Assembly: GCF_000185905.1 (NCBI RefSeq) | Contig: NC_014923.1 | Coordinates: 1,240,001 to 1,304,000, forward strand | DNA: 64,000 nt | Origin: Mesorhizobium ciceri biovar biserrulae WSM1271 | Lineage (GTDB): Bacteria; Pseudomonadota; Alphaproteobacteria; Rhizobiales; Rhizobiaceae | Reading direction: 5' to 3' | Shown here: in pieces, positions 56,522-64,000 of the stretch | How the letters are laid out: every line of letters starts with the position of its first letter | How positions within the stretch are numbered: the first letter of the stretch is position 1 | Notes under the pieces: generated by a model | Databases searched by the model: none | Told to the model about the DNA's origin: nothing | What the model saw: only the letters and a program-made list of their open reading frames with translations | Program-made: the position numbers and the translations under genes

Positions 56522-58077
56522 TGAATGCGAACCCTGTTCAGAAAGCCGCTTCGGGCATGAACGACGCTATCCTTCAGGTCGATCATCTGTCGATGAAGTT
56601 CGGTGGCCTGGTGGCCATCGGGGATCTGTCTTTCGCCGCCAAGCGCGGCGAGATCACCGCGCTGATCGGCCCCAACGGCGCCGGCAAGACCACGGTGTTC
56701 AATTGCATCACCGGCTTCTACAAGCCCTCGGAAGGCATGATCACGCTCAACCGGAACGATGGTTCGACCTTCCTGCTCGAGCGGCTGCCCAACCATGAAA
56801 TCCCGGCGCGCGCCAAGGTGGCGCGCACCTTCCAGAACATCCGCCTGTTCTCCGGCATGACCCTGCTGGAGAACCTGCTGGTCGCCCAGCACAACAAACT
56901 GATGAAGGCATCGGGCTACACGGTGCTTGGCCTGTTCGGCTTCAGCGGCTATCGCAAGGCCTCGGCCGAATCGGTGGAGCTCGCCAAGCATTGGCTGGAA
57001 AAGGCCGATCTTGTCGACCGTGCCGACGACCCGGCCGGCGACCTGCCCTATGGCGCGCAGCGCCGTCTCGAGATCGCTCGCGCCATGTGCACGGGACCCG
57101 AGCTTCTGTGCCTCGACGAGCCGGCGGCCGGCCTCAATCCGAAGGAATCGGCGGCGCTCAACGAGCTGCTGATCGACATCAAGAACACATCCGGCGCCTC
57201 GATCCTGTTGATCGAGCACGACATGTCGGTGGTCATGCAGATCTCCGACCATGTCGTGGTGCTGGAGTATGGCCGCAAGATCTCCGACGGCAGTCCGCAG
57301 TCGGTGCGCACCGATCCGCGCGTCATCGCCGCCTATCTCGGCGTCGACGACGAGGAAGTCGAAGCGGTCCTTACCGAAGTCGGCGACGAAGATGTCATCG
57401 AACAGCTCGATACGGGGCCGGATGCCGCGCACGGTCCGGGAACATCGTCGTCCTATCTCGCCGGGCCGGTGACCGACACGGTCGGCCATAGTTCGGGCGA
57501 GCGGGTTACGGTGGCCAAGGGAGCGTCAAAGGCCGGTCAGGTCGACGCCAGGTCGCTCGCCGCGGCAAACAAGGCAGCCTCGCAGGCAGCCGTGCCGCCG
57601 GCGAAGGCAAAGCCTGCTCCGAAAGCGACGTCGAAGGCGGCAACCGGCACGGCGGCGAAGTCGACCGCATCCGCCAAGCCTGCGGCGAAGACTGGAGAGA
57701 TCTCCAACCGGCTGGCTGCGCCTCGCGGCGGCAAGGCCGACAATTTGACCCGCATAAAGGGCATCGGTACGGTCAACGAGAAGAAGCTCAACGACCACGG
57801 CATCTTCCACTTCGACCAGATCGGCGCCTGGAAAAAGGCCGACGTCGAGGCCGCCGAAGCCTATCTTGCTTTTGACGGACGTATCGCGCGCGAGGAATGG
57901 GTCAAACAGGCTAGGCTGCTCGGCCAGGGCAGGGACACGGAATTTTCGCGCCGCGTGGATGCGGGCAAGGTGGCGACGAGCCATGCTTCCGCAAAGACTG
58001 CAAAGGCAGCCTCCGGAAAGACCGCGAGCAAGACCGCTGCCAAGCCCGTGGCGGGCAAGCGTGGAGGGGGCAAGTGA
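56521..58077 (+). CDS. livG: Branched-chain amino-acid ABC transporter ATPase with C-terminal HhH extension
   Basis: 518 residues, twice the normal 255. Residues about 15-285 form the ATPase: Walker A GPNGAGKTTVFN, signature LPYGAQRRLEIARAM, Walker B LLCLDEPAAGLNP and the LivG-type VARTFQNIRLFSGMT. Then comes a Ser/Gly and Ala/Lys-rich linker (about 300-400) and a helix-hairpin-helix-like domain (about 402-470; DNLTRIKGIGTVNEKKL, GIFHFDQIGAWKKADVE), then a Lys/Ala-rich tail. The added domain resembles that of L21 at 24.4 kb. It overlaps livF. Confidence 0.94.
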   Translation: MNANPVQKAASGMNDAILQVDHLSMKFGGLVAIGDLSFAAKRGEITALIGPNGAGKTTVFNCITGFYKPSEGMITLNRNDGSTFLLERLPNHEIPARAKVARTFQNIRLFSGMTLLENLLVAQHNKLMKASGYTVLGLFGFSGYRKASAESVELAKHWLEKADLVDRADDPAGDLPYGAQRRLEIARAMCTGPELLCLDEPAAGLNPKESAALNELLIDIKNTSGASILLIEHDMSVVMQISDHVVVLEYGRKISDGSPQSVRTDPRVIAAYLGVDDEEVEAVLTEVGDEDVIEQLDTGPDAAHGPGTSSSYLAGPVTDTVGHSSGERVTVAKGASKAGQVDARSLAAANKAASQAAVPPAKAKPAPKATSKAATGTAAKSTASAKPAAKTGEISNRLAAPRGGKADNLTRIKGIGTVNEKKLNDHGIFHFDQIGAWKKADVEAAEAYLAFDGRIAREEWVKQARLLGQGRDTEFSRRVDAGKVATSHASAKTAKAASGKTASKTAAKPVAGKRGGGK

Positions 58078-58805
58078 TGGCCGCGACAACGCTGCTCGAT
58101 ATCAAGGGCGTGCAGACCTATTACGGCAACATCCGGGCGCTGAACGGCGTCGATGTCACCGTCAAGCAGGGTGAGATCGTTGCGCTGATCGGTGCCAATG
58201 GCGCCGGCAAGTCGACGCTGATGATGACTATTTTCGGTGCGCCGCGGGCTCGCGCCGGGACTATCACCTTTGCCGGCACCGACATAACCCAGATGCCGAC
58301 GCACGAGATCGCGCGCATGCGCATTGCCCAATCGCCCGAGGGCCGGCGGATCTTTCCGCGCATGACGGTGATGGAAAACCTGCAGATGGGCGCCAGCCTC
58401 GACAACCTCAAGCACTATGACGAGGACGTCGAGAAGGTGTTCACGCTGTTCCCGCGTTTGAAGGAGCGCATCACCCAGCGCGGTGGCACGCTGTCGGGCG
58501 GTGAGCAGCAGATGCTGTCGATCGGACGCGCGCTGATGGCACGGCCGAAGCTGCTTTTGCTCGACGAGCCGTCGCTGGGTCTCGCGCCGCTGATCGTCAA
58601 ACAGATCTTCGACGCCATCCGCGAACTGAACCGCACCCAGGGGCTGACCGTGTTCCTGGTCGAGCAGAACGCCTTCGGCGCGCTCAAGCTCGCCACGCGC
58701 GGCTACGTCATGGTCAACGGCAATGTGACGATGAGCGGCACCGGCAAGGAACTGCTCGCCAATCCGGAAGTGCGCGCCGCCTATCTCGAGGGCGGACACC
58801 ACTGA
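58077..58805 (+). CDS. livF: Branched-chain amino-acid ABC transporter ATPase
   Basis: 242 residues from ATG 58077 (GTG 58074 adds one residue); it overlaps the livG stop. Walker A GANGAGKSTLMMT, signature TLSGGEQQMLSIGRAL, Walker B LLLLDEPSLGLAPL, and RIAQSPEGRRIFPRMTVMEN, the LivF spelling. It has no C-terminal extension, unlike its partner LivG. A dyad AGCGGAAT/ATTCCGCT (58812-58839) follows. Confidence 0.96.
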   Translation: MAATTLLDIKGVQTYYGNIRALNGVDVTVKQGEIVALIGANGAGKSTLMMTIFGAPRARAGTITFAGTDITQMPTHEIARMRIAQSPEGRRIFPRMTVMENLQMGASLDNLKHYDEDVEKVFTLFPRLKERITQRGGTLSGGEQQMLSIGRALMARPKLLLLDEPSLGLAPLIVKQIFDAIRELNRTQGLTVFLVEQNAFGALKLATRGYVMVNGNVTMSGTGKELLANPEVRAAYLEGGHH

Positions 58806-58857
58806 GTTCGAAGCGGAATGCGTGCACCGCTATTCCGCTCCAGATTGTTTGTTTGTC

Positions 58858-58900
58858 GCATGATCTTTGTCCGGAAAGTCCGCAACTTTCGGGATCATGC
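58858..58900. repeat. GCATGATC palindromic repeat, copy 2
   Basis: GCATGATC ... GATCATGC with inner CCGGAAAGT / ACTTTCGGG. Same family as 42170-42213. It lies directly before the ribosome-binding site AAGGAG of the next gene. Confidence 0.75.
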
Positions 58901-58915
58901 TAAGGAGACTTCACC

Positions 58916-59263
58916 ATGCAGGGCATTCTTTACGAGGAACCCTCGATCTGGCAGTTCTTCTTCGTCACCTGTCTGCTCGGCGGCTGGGCGGCGTGGATGA
59001 CGGGCAAGGCCAGTGCCCAGACGTGGCGCAGCTTCATCCAGCTGTTCGCCTATGTGCTGGGCCTCGGCATCGCGATCCGCTTCATCCATCACGCGCTGTT
59101 CGGCGGCACCATGTTCTCGCTGCATTATTATGTCGTCGACACCATCGTGCTGATGATCCTCGGCTTCGTCGGCTATCAATACACGCGCACCAACCAGATG
59201 GTGACACAGTATAATTGGCTCTACGAAAGAGCTTCACTCTTGAGCTGGAAACCGAAAGGTTGA
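58916..59263 (+). CDS. Small membrane protein of the liv cluster (DUF6867-like)
   Basis: 115 residues from ATG 58916 (AAGGAGACTTCACC upstream). Three hydrophobic helices (about 12-28, 40-58, 66-90) with conserved-looking QGILYEEPSIWQFFFVTCLL, GGWAAWMTGKASAQTWR and NQMVTQYNWLYER. I recall this sequence type as DUF6867, found with liv genes in Hyphomicrobiales. Function unknown; an accessory to the permease is possible. The DUF number is from memory. Confidence 0.75.
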   Translation: MQGILYEEPSIWQFFFVTCLLGGWAAWMTGKASAQTWRSFIQLFAYVLGLGIAIRFIHHALFGGTMFSLHYYVVDTIVLMILGFVGYQYTRTNQMVTQYNWLYERASLLSWKPKG

Positions 59264-59400
59264 CGTTCATCATTAACGCCGCCTCGAAATTGAATCGGCG
59301 TGACAAGTGCCTGAAAATCGGCAAACTATGCTTTCTGCGATAAGGGTGGGCATCGCATGAAAGCTTCATCCACGCCCACTCCGTTAATGGGAGCGTTTAA

Positions 59401-60519
59401 ATGAAAAAGTCACTTTTGTCCGCCGTCGCCCTGACCGCGCTTGTCGCGTTCGGCGGCAGCGCGTGGGCTGACGTAATGATGGGCGTCGCGGGCCCGATCA
59501 CCGGTCCGAACGCCGCCTTCGGCGCGCAGCTGCAGAAGGGGGCGGAAGCTGCTGTCGCCGACATCAATGCCAAGGGCGGCATCAACGGCGAGCAGATCAA
59601 GCTCGAAGTCGGCGACGACGTCTCCGATCCGAAGCAGGGTATCTCGGTCGCCAACAAGTTCGTCGGCGACGGCGTCAAGTTCGTGGTCGGCCACTTCAAC
59701 TCCGGCGTCTCTATCCCGGCATCTGAAGTCTATGCGGAAAACGGCATCGTCGAAGTGACGCCGGCCGCGACCAACCCGCAATTCACCGAGCGCGGTCTGT
59801 GGAACGTGTTCCGCACCTGCGGACGCGACGATCAGCAGGGCAGCATTGCCGGCGCGTATCTCGCCGCCAACTTCAAGGACGCCAAGATCGCTGTCGTTCA
59901 CGACAAGACCACCTATGGTCAGGGCCTTGCCGACGAAACCAAGAAGGCGATGAACGCCAAGGGCGTGACGGAAGTCATGTATGAAGGCATCAATGTCGGC
60001 GACAAGGACTTCTCGGCGCTGATCGCCAAGATGAAGGAAGCCGGCGTTTCCATCATCTATTGGGGCGGCCTGCACACCGAAGCCGGCCTGATCATCCGTC
60101 AGGCGGCCGACCAGGGCCTCAAGGCAACGCTGGTTTCCGGCGATGGCATCGTGTCGAACGAACTGGCTTCGATCGCTGGCGACGCAGTTGCGGGCACGCT
60201 CAACACGTTCGGCCCGGATCCGCGCCTGATCCCCGCCAACAAGGAACTCGTCGAGAAGTTCCGCGCGCAGGGTTTCGAGCCGGAAGCCTACACGCTCTAC
60301 TCCTACGCCGCCGTGCAGGCGATCGCGGAAGCAGCGACCGCTGCCAAGTCGAACGACCCGCAGGCAGTTGCCAAGGCGCTGCATGAAAACGGCCCCTTCA
60401 AGACCGTTCTCGGCGACCTGTCCTATGACGCCAAGGGCGATCCGACGCTGCCCGGCTACGTCATGTACGAATGGAAGAAGGGCGACGACGGCAAGTACAC
60501 CTACGTCCAGAAGATGTAA
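59401..60519 (+). CDS. livJ: Branched-chain amino-acid binding protein
   Basis: 372-residue periplasmic receptor of the Liv system. Signal peptide ([20 protein letters not shown] to AWA), then the Leu/Ile/Val-binding fold: [71 protein letters not shown] and [20 protein letters not shown] precedes the ATG. A strong terminator follows. Confidence 0.96.
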   Translation: MKKSLLSAVALTALVAFGGSAWADVMMGVAGPITGPNAAFGAQLQKGAEAAVADINAKGGINGEQIKLEVGDDVSDPKQGISVANKFVGDGVKFVVGHFNSGVSIPASEVYAENGIVEVTPAATNPQFTERGLWNVFRTCGRDDQQGSIAGAYLAANFKDAKIAVVHDKTTYGQGLADETKKAMNAKGVTEVMYEGINVGDKDFSALIAKMKEAGVSIIYWGGLHTEAGLIIRQAADQGLKATLVSGDGIVSNELASIAGDAVAGTLNTFGPDPRLIPANKELVEKFRAQGFEPEAYTLYSYAAVQAIAEAATAAKSNDPQAVAKALHENGPFKTVLGDLSYDAKGDPTLPGYVMYEWKKGDDGKYTYVQKM

Positions 60520-60547
60520 GCTCGTCAGTCTCCAGACCATTTACGGA

Positions 60548-60580
60548 TGCCCGGCGCCTCGCGCCGGGCATTTTCTTTTG
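60548..60580 (+). terminator. Rho-independent terminator after livJ
   Basis: Stem TGCCCGGCGC / GCGCCGGGCA with a short loop, followed by TTTTCTTTT. It ends the liv transcription unit. Confidence 0.9.
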
Positions 60581-60810
60581 CCATCGTCATGTTCAGGGGC
60601 GGCCGATGGAGCCGATGCTTAGCCGGGCAATGATCGTGCATTAACCGGAAAGCCGGCTCTTTTTTGGCTGTTCGGAGGAATGGGAAGGGTCCTTGGCGCA
60701 ATGATTCCATTTCAATCGGTTTAAATGCGCGTCAATTTCGTTTGCACTGCAGCATTTTCACGCTAATCATTGCGCCGATTTCTCTTCCTTCCGTTGCTGG
60801 AGCCCAGTCC

Positions 60811-63800
60811 TTGGCCATCACGAAGATCCTCGTCGCCAACCGGTCCGAAATCGCCATTCGCGTCTTCCGCGCGGCCAACGAACTCGGGCTCAAAACCGTG
60901 GCGATCTGGGCGGAGGAAGACAAATACTCCCTGCATCGCTTCAAGGCCGACGAGAGCTACCAGGTCGGACGCGGGCCGCATCTGACCAAGGACATGGGGC
61001 CGATCGAAAGCTATCTGTCGATCGAGGAGGTGATCCGCGTCGCCAGGCTGTCGGGTGCCGATGCTATCCATCCCGGCTACGGATTGTTGTCGGAAAGCCC
61101 CGAATTCGCCGACGCCTGTGCCGAAGCCGGCATTACCTTCATCGGGCCGAGGCCGGACACAATGCGGCGGCTCGGCAACAAGGTCGCGGCGCGCAATCTC
61201 GCCATCGAGGTCGGCGTGCCGGTGATCCCCGCCACCGATCCGTTGCCGGATGACATGGAGACGGTCAAGACACTGGCCAAGGAAATCGGCTATCCGGTGA
61301 TGCTGAAGGCATCATGGGGCGGCGGCGGCCGCGGCATGCGGGCCATCCGCGCCGAAGCCGACCTTGCCCGTGAAGTCACCGAAGGCAAGCGCGAGGCGAA
61401 AGCCGCCTTCGGCAAGGACGAGGTCTATCTCGAAAAGCTGATCGAGCGCGCCCGTCATGTCGAGGTGCAGGTGCTGGGCGATACCCATGGCAATGCCGTG
61501 CACCTGTTCGAGCGCGACTGTTCGATCCAGCGCCGCAACCAGAAGGTCGTCGAGCGGGCGCCGGCGCCCTATCTCGAAATATCGCAGCGCGAGGAGCTTT
61601 GCGGCCATGCGCTCAAGATCGCCCGCGAAACCAGCTATATCGGCGCCGGCACGGTCGAGTTCCTGCAGGATGCCGACACCGGCAAATTCTATTTCATCGA
61701 GGTCAACCCGCGCATCCAGGTCGAGCACACCGTCACCGAGCAGGTGACGGGCATCGATATCGTCAAGGCGCAGATCCATATCCTCGACGGCTTTGCCATC
61801 GGCACACCGGAATCAGGCGTGCCGGCACAGAAGGACATAAGGCTGAACGGCCACGCGCTGCAGTGCCGCATCACCACGGAAGATCCCGAGCACAATTTCA
61901 TCCCGGATTACGGCCGCATCACCGCCTATCGCGGCGCGACGGGCTTCGGCATCCGCCTCGATGGCGGCACCGCCTATTCGGGCGCGGTCATCACCCGCTT
62001 CTACGATCCGCTGCTGGAGAAGGTGACGGCGTGGGCGCCGACGCCGGCCGAGACGATCGCCCGCATGAATCGGGCGCTGCGCGAGTTCCGCATCCGCGGC
62101 GTCGCCACCAATTTGACCTTCCTCGAAGCGATCATCAACCATCCGAGCTTCGCCGACAATTCCTACACGACCAAGTTCATCGACACGACGCCGGAACTGT
62201 TCCAGCAGGTCAAGCGCCAGGACCGCGCCACCAAGCTCATCAACTATCTCGCCGACGTCAGCGTCAACGGCCATCCCGAGACGCGCGGCCGACCGCAGCC
62301 GAAGGCCGACGCCGCGGCACCCGTGGTGCCTTACCTCAACGGCAATGTGCCCGGCGGCAGCAAGCAGAAGCTGGATGTGCTGGGCCCGCAGAAGTTCGCC
62401 GCCTGGATGCGCGATCAGAAGGAGGTTCTGGTCACCGACACGACGATGCGTGATGGCCATCAATCGCTGCTGGCGACGCGCATGCGCACGCATGACATTG
62501 CCGGCATCGCCGGTACCTATGCGCGTGCCTTGCCGCAGCTTCTATCGCTGGAATGCTGGGGTGGCGCCACCTTCGACGTCGCCATGCGCTTCCTCACCGA
62601 GGATCCGTGGGAGCGGCTGTCGCTGGTGCGCGAGGCGGCGCCCAATCTGCTGTTGCAGATGCTGCTGCGCGGTGCCAATGGCGTCGGCTACACCAACTAT
62701 CCCGACAATGTCGTGCAGCATTTCGTCAAGCAGGCAGCAAGCGGTGGCATCGACCTGTTCCGGGTCTTCGATTGCCTGAACTGGGTCGACAACATGCGCG
62801 TCGCCATGGATGCGGTCGGAGCCGAAGGCAAGCTGATCGAAGCGGCGATCTGCTACACCGGCGATATCCTCGATCCGGCGCGGGCGAAATACGACCTCAA
62901 ATACTATGTCGGCCTGGCCAGGGAATTGCAGGCGGCCGGCGCCCACATCATCGCCGTCAAGGACATGGCCGGCCTGCTGAAGCCTTCCGCAGCACGCGTG
63001 CTGTTCAAGGCGCTGCGCGAGGCGACCGACCTGCCGATCCATTTCCACACCCACGACACGTCGGGCCTGTCGGCGGCGACGGTGCTGGCGGCGGTGGAAA
63101 GCGGCGTCGACGCCATAGACGCGGCGATGGATGCCTTCTCCGGCAACACCTCGCAGCCATGCCTTGGCTCACTCGTCGAGGCGCTGAAGGGCACCGAACG
63201 CGACCCCGGTCTCGACCCGCAATGGATCAGGAAGATCTCGTTCTACTGGGAAGCGGTGCGCAACCAGTACGCCGCCTTCGAAAGCGACCTCAAGGGGCCG
63301 GCCTCGGAAGTCTATCTGCACGAGATGCCGGGCGGCCAGTTCACCAATCTGAAGGAACAGGCTCGCTCGCTCGGATTGGAGACGCGCTGGCACGAGGTGG
63401 CGCAGACCTATCACGACGTCAATCTGATGTTCGGCGACATCGTCAAGGTGACGCCGTCGTCCAAGGTCGTCGGCGACATGGCATTGATGATGGTCAGCCA
63501 GGACCTGACCGTTGCCGATGTCGAAAACCCGGATAGGGATATCGCCTTCCCGGATTCGGTCGTCTCGATGCTGCGCGGCGACCTCGGCCAGTCGCCAGGC
63601 GGGTGGCCGGTGGCGCTGCAGAGGAAGGCGCTCAAAGGCGACAAGCCGATCACGGTGCGGCCCGGCTCGCTTCTCAAGCCAGCCGACCTCAAGGCCAACC
63701 GCAAGGAAATCGAGGAGAAGCTCGAGCGCAAGCTGTCGGAATTCGAATTCGCCTCGTGGCTGATGTATCCGAAGGTGTTCACGGATTTCGCCGGCGCGCA

Positions 63801-64000
63801 GGAAACCTATGGGCCGGTCAGCGTGCTGCCGACGCCGACGTATTTCTACGGCATGAAGCCGGAAGACGAGATCTTCGTCGACATCGAGAAGGGCAAGACG
63901 CTGGTGGTGCGGTGCCTGGCCATCGGCGATGTCGACGAGAAGGGCATGGTCACCGTGTTCTTCGAGCTCAACGGCCAGCCGCGCCGTGTCAAGGTGCCCG
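60811..64000 (+). CDS. pyc: Pyruvate carboxylase (partial, runs off the window)
   Basis: Biotin enzyme making oxaloacetate from pyruvate. The frame is open from TTG 60811 (GGAG eight bases upstream) to the window end, about 1063 of an expected 1150 residues. Biotin carboxylase part (about 1-455): ITKILVANRSEIAIRVFRAA, HPGYGLLSESPEFADAC, KASWGGGGRGMRAI, FIEVNPRIQVEHTVTEQVTG. Carboxyltransferase part from about residue 545: VTDTTMRDGHQSLLATRMRT, DVFRVFDCLNWVDNMRV-type FDCLNWVDNMRVAMDAVG and HFHTHDTSG. The biotinyl-lysine domain lies beyond the window. Confidence 0.96.
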   Translation, partial: MAITKILVANRSEIAIRVFRAANELGLKTVAIWAEEDKYSLHRFKADESYQVGRGPHLTKDMGPIESYLSIEEVIRVARLSGADAIHPGYGLLSESPEFADACAEAGITFIGPRPDTMRRLGNKVAARNLAIEVGVPVIPATDPLPDDMETVKTLAKEIGYPVMLKASWGGGGRGMRAIRAEADLAREVTEGKREAKAAFGKDEVYLEKLIERARHVEVQVLGDTHGNAVHLFERDCSIQRRNQKVVERAPAPYLEISQREELCGHALKIARETSYIGAGTVEFLQDADTGKFYFIEVNPRIQVEHTVTEQVTGIDIVKAQIHILDGFAIGTPESGVPAQKDIRLNGHALQCRITTEDPEHNFIPDYGRITAYRGATGFGIRLDGGTAYSGAVITRFYDPLLEKVTAWAPTPAETIARMNRALREFRIRGVATNLTFLEAIINHPSFADNSYTTKFIDTTPELFQQVKRQDRATKLINYLADVSVNGHPETRGRPQPKADAAAPVVPYLNGNVPGGSKQKLDVLGPQKFAAWMRDQKEVLVTDTTMRDGHQSLLATRMRTHDIAGIAGTYARALPQLLSLECWGGATFDVAMRFLTEDPWERLSLVREAAPNLLLQMLLRGANGVGYTNYPDNVVQHFVKQAASGGIDLFRVFDCLNWVDNMRVAMDAVGAEGKLIEAAICYTGDILDPARAKYDLKYYVGLARELQAAGAHIIAVKDMAGLLKPSAARVLFKALREATDLPIHFHTHDTSGLSAATVLAAVESGVDAIDAAMDAFSGNTSQPCLGSLVEALKGTERDPGLDPQWIRKISFYWEAVRNQYAAFESDLKGPASEVYLHEMPGGQFTNLKEQARSLGLETRWHEVAQTYHDVNLMFGDIVKVTPSSKVVGDMALMMVSQDLTVADVENPDRDIAFPDSVVSMLRGDLGQSPGGWPVALQRKALKGDKPITVRPGSLLKPADLKANRKEIEEKLERKLSEFEFASWLMYPKVFTDFAGAQETYGPVSVLPTPTYFYGMKPEDEIFVDIEKGKTLVVRCLAIGDVDEKGMVTVFFELNGQPRRVKVP

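Overview
The window reads as the chromosome of a high-GC alphaproteobacterium of the rhizobia, most likely Mesorhizobium or a close relative. The basis is the conserved gene order (rplU-rpmA-GNAT-obgE-proB-proA-nadD, then rsfS-rlmH-envC-ctpA-yibQ-rppH), the small palindromic intergenic repeats I know from rhizobial genomes, and ABC/TRAP-rich catabolic operons. No database search was possible, so the assignment is inference.

Layout. 0-7.3 kb is a hexuronate/pectin-oligomer block: UxaC, a three-gene TRAP transporter, a FadR-type regulator, KduI, KduD and a KdgF-like cupin, with three copies of one palindromic repeat between the genes. 7.5-12.1 kb holds a coniferyl-aldehyde-type dehydrogenase (minus strand), a sulfotransferase overlapping recQ, and a short stretch of apparent debris. 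12.1-14.7 kb is a LysR regulator divergent from an SDR oxidoreductase and an NADP-binding reductase.

14.7-23.6 kb is the accessory and most unusual part, visibly more AT-rich in places. It has a small secreted protein, a 7TMR-DISM-like histidine kinase and response regulator whose starts lie 11 bp apart, a secreted coiled-coil/beta-barrel protein with an uninterrupted collagen-like tail, a DUF6065-like protein, an L,D-transpeptidase lipoprotein, a periplasmic protein and a DUF3011 protein. It ends at tRNA-Ser(CGA), whose 3' end points into the region, as expected for an island site, but I found no integrase and no duplicated tRNA end.

23.9-40.9 kb is housekeeping: L21 (with an added helix-hairpin-helix domain), L27, two acetyltransferases, an EEP nuclease-fold protein, ObgE, ProB, ProA, NadD, an MFS carrier, a small MscS channel, RsfS, RlmH, the envelope set EnvC-CtpA-YibQ, RppH and alanine racemase. 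41-49.6 kb has two tandem Rnk/GreA-like proteins, DadA, a PLA2-PLD lipoprotein pair, LysR-mmsA and a small periplasmic protein.

49.6-53.7 kb is a trans-4-hydroxy-L-proline catabolic operon (deaminase, FAD oxidase, epimerase) with a divergent GntR repressor, a readable promoter and two matching operators. 54-60.5 kb is a complete branched-chain amino-acid ABC transporter (LivHMGF, a DUF6867-like membrane protein, LivJ); its LivG carries the same type of C-terminal helix-hairpin-helix domain as L21. The window ends inside pyruvate carboxylase.

The best candidate for an undescribed system is the collagen-tailed barrel protein with its DUF6065-like and L,D-transpeptidase neighbours (18.5-21.6 kb).
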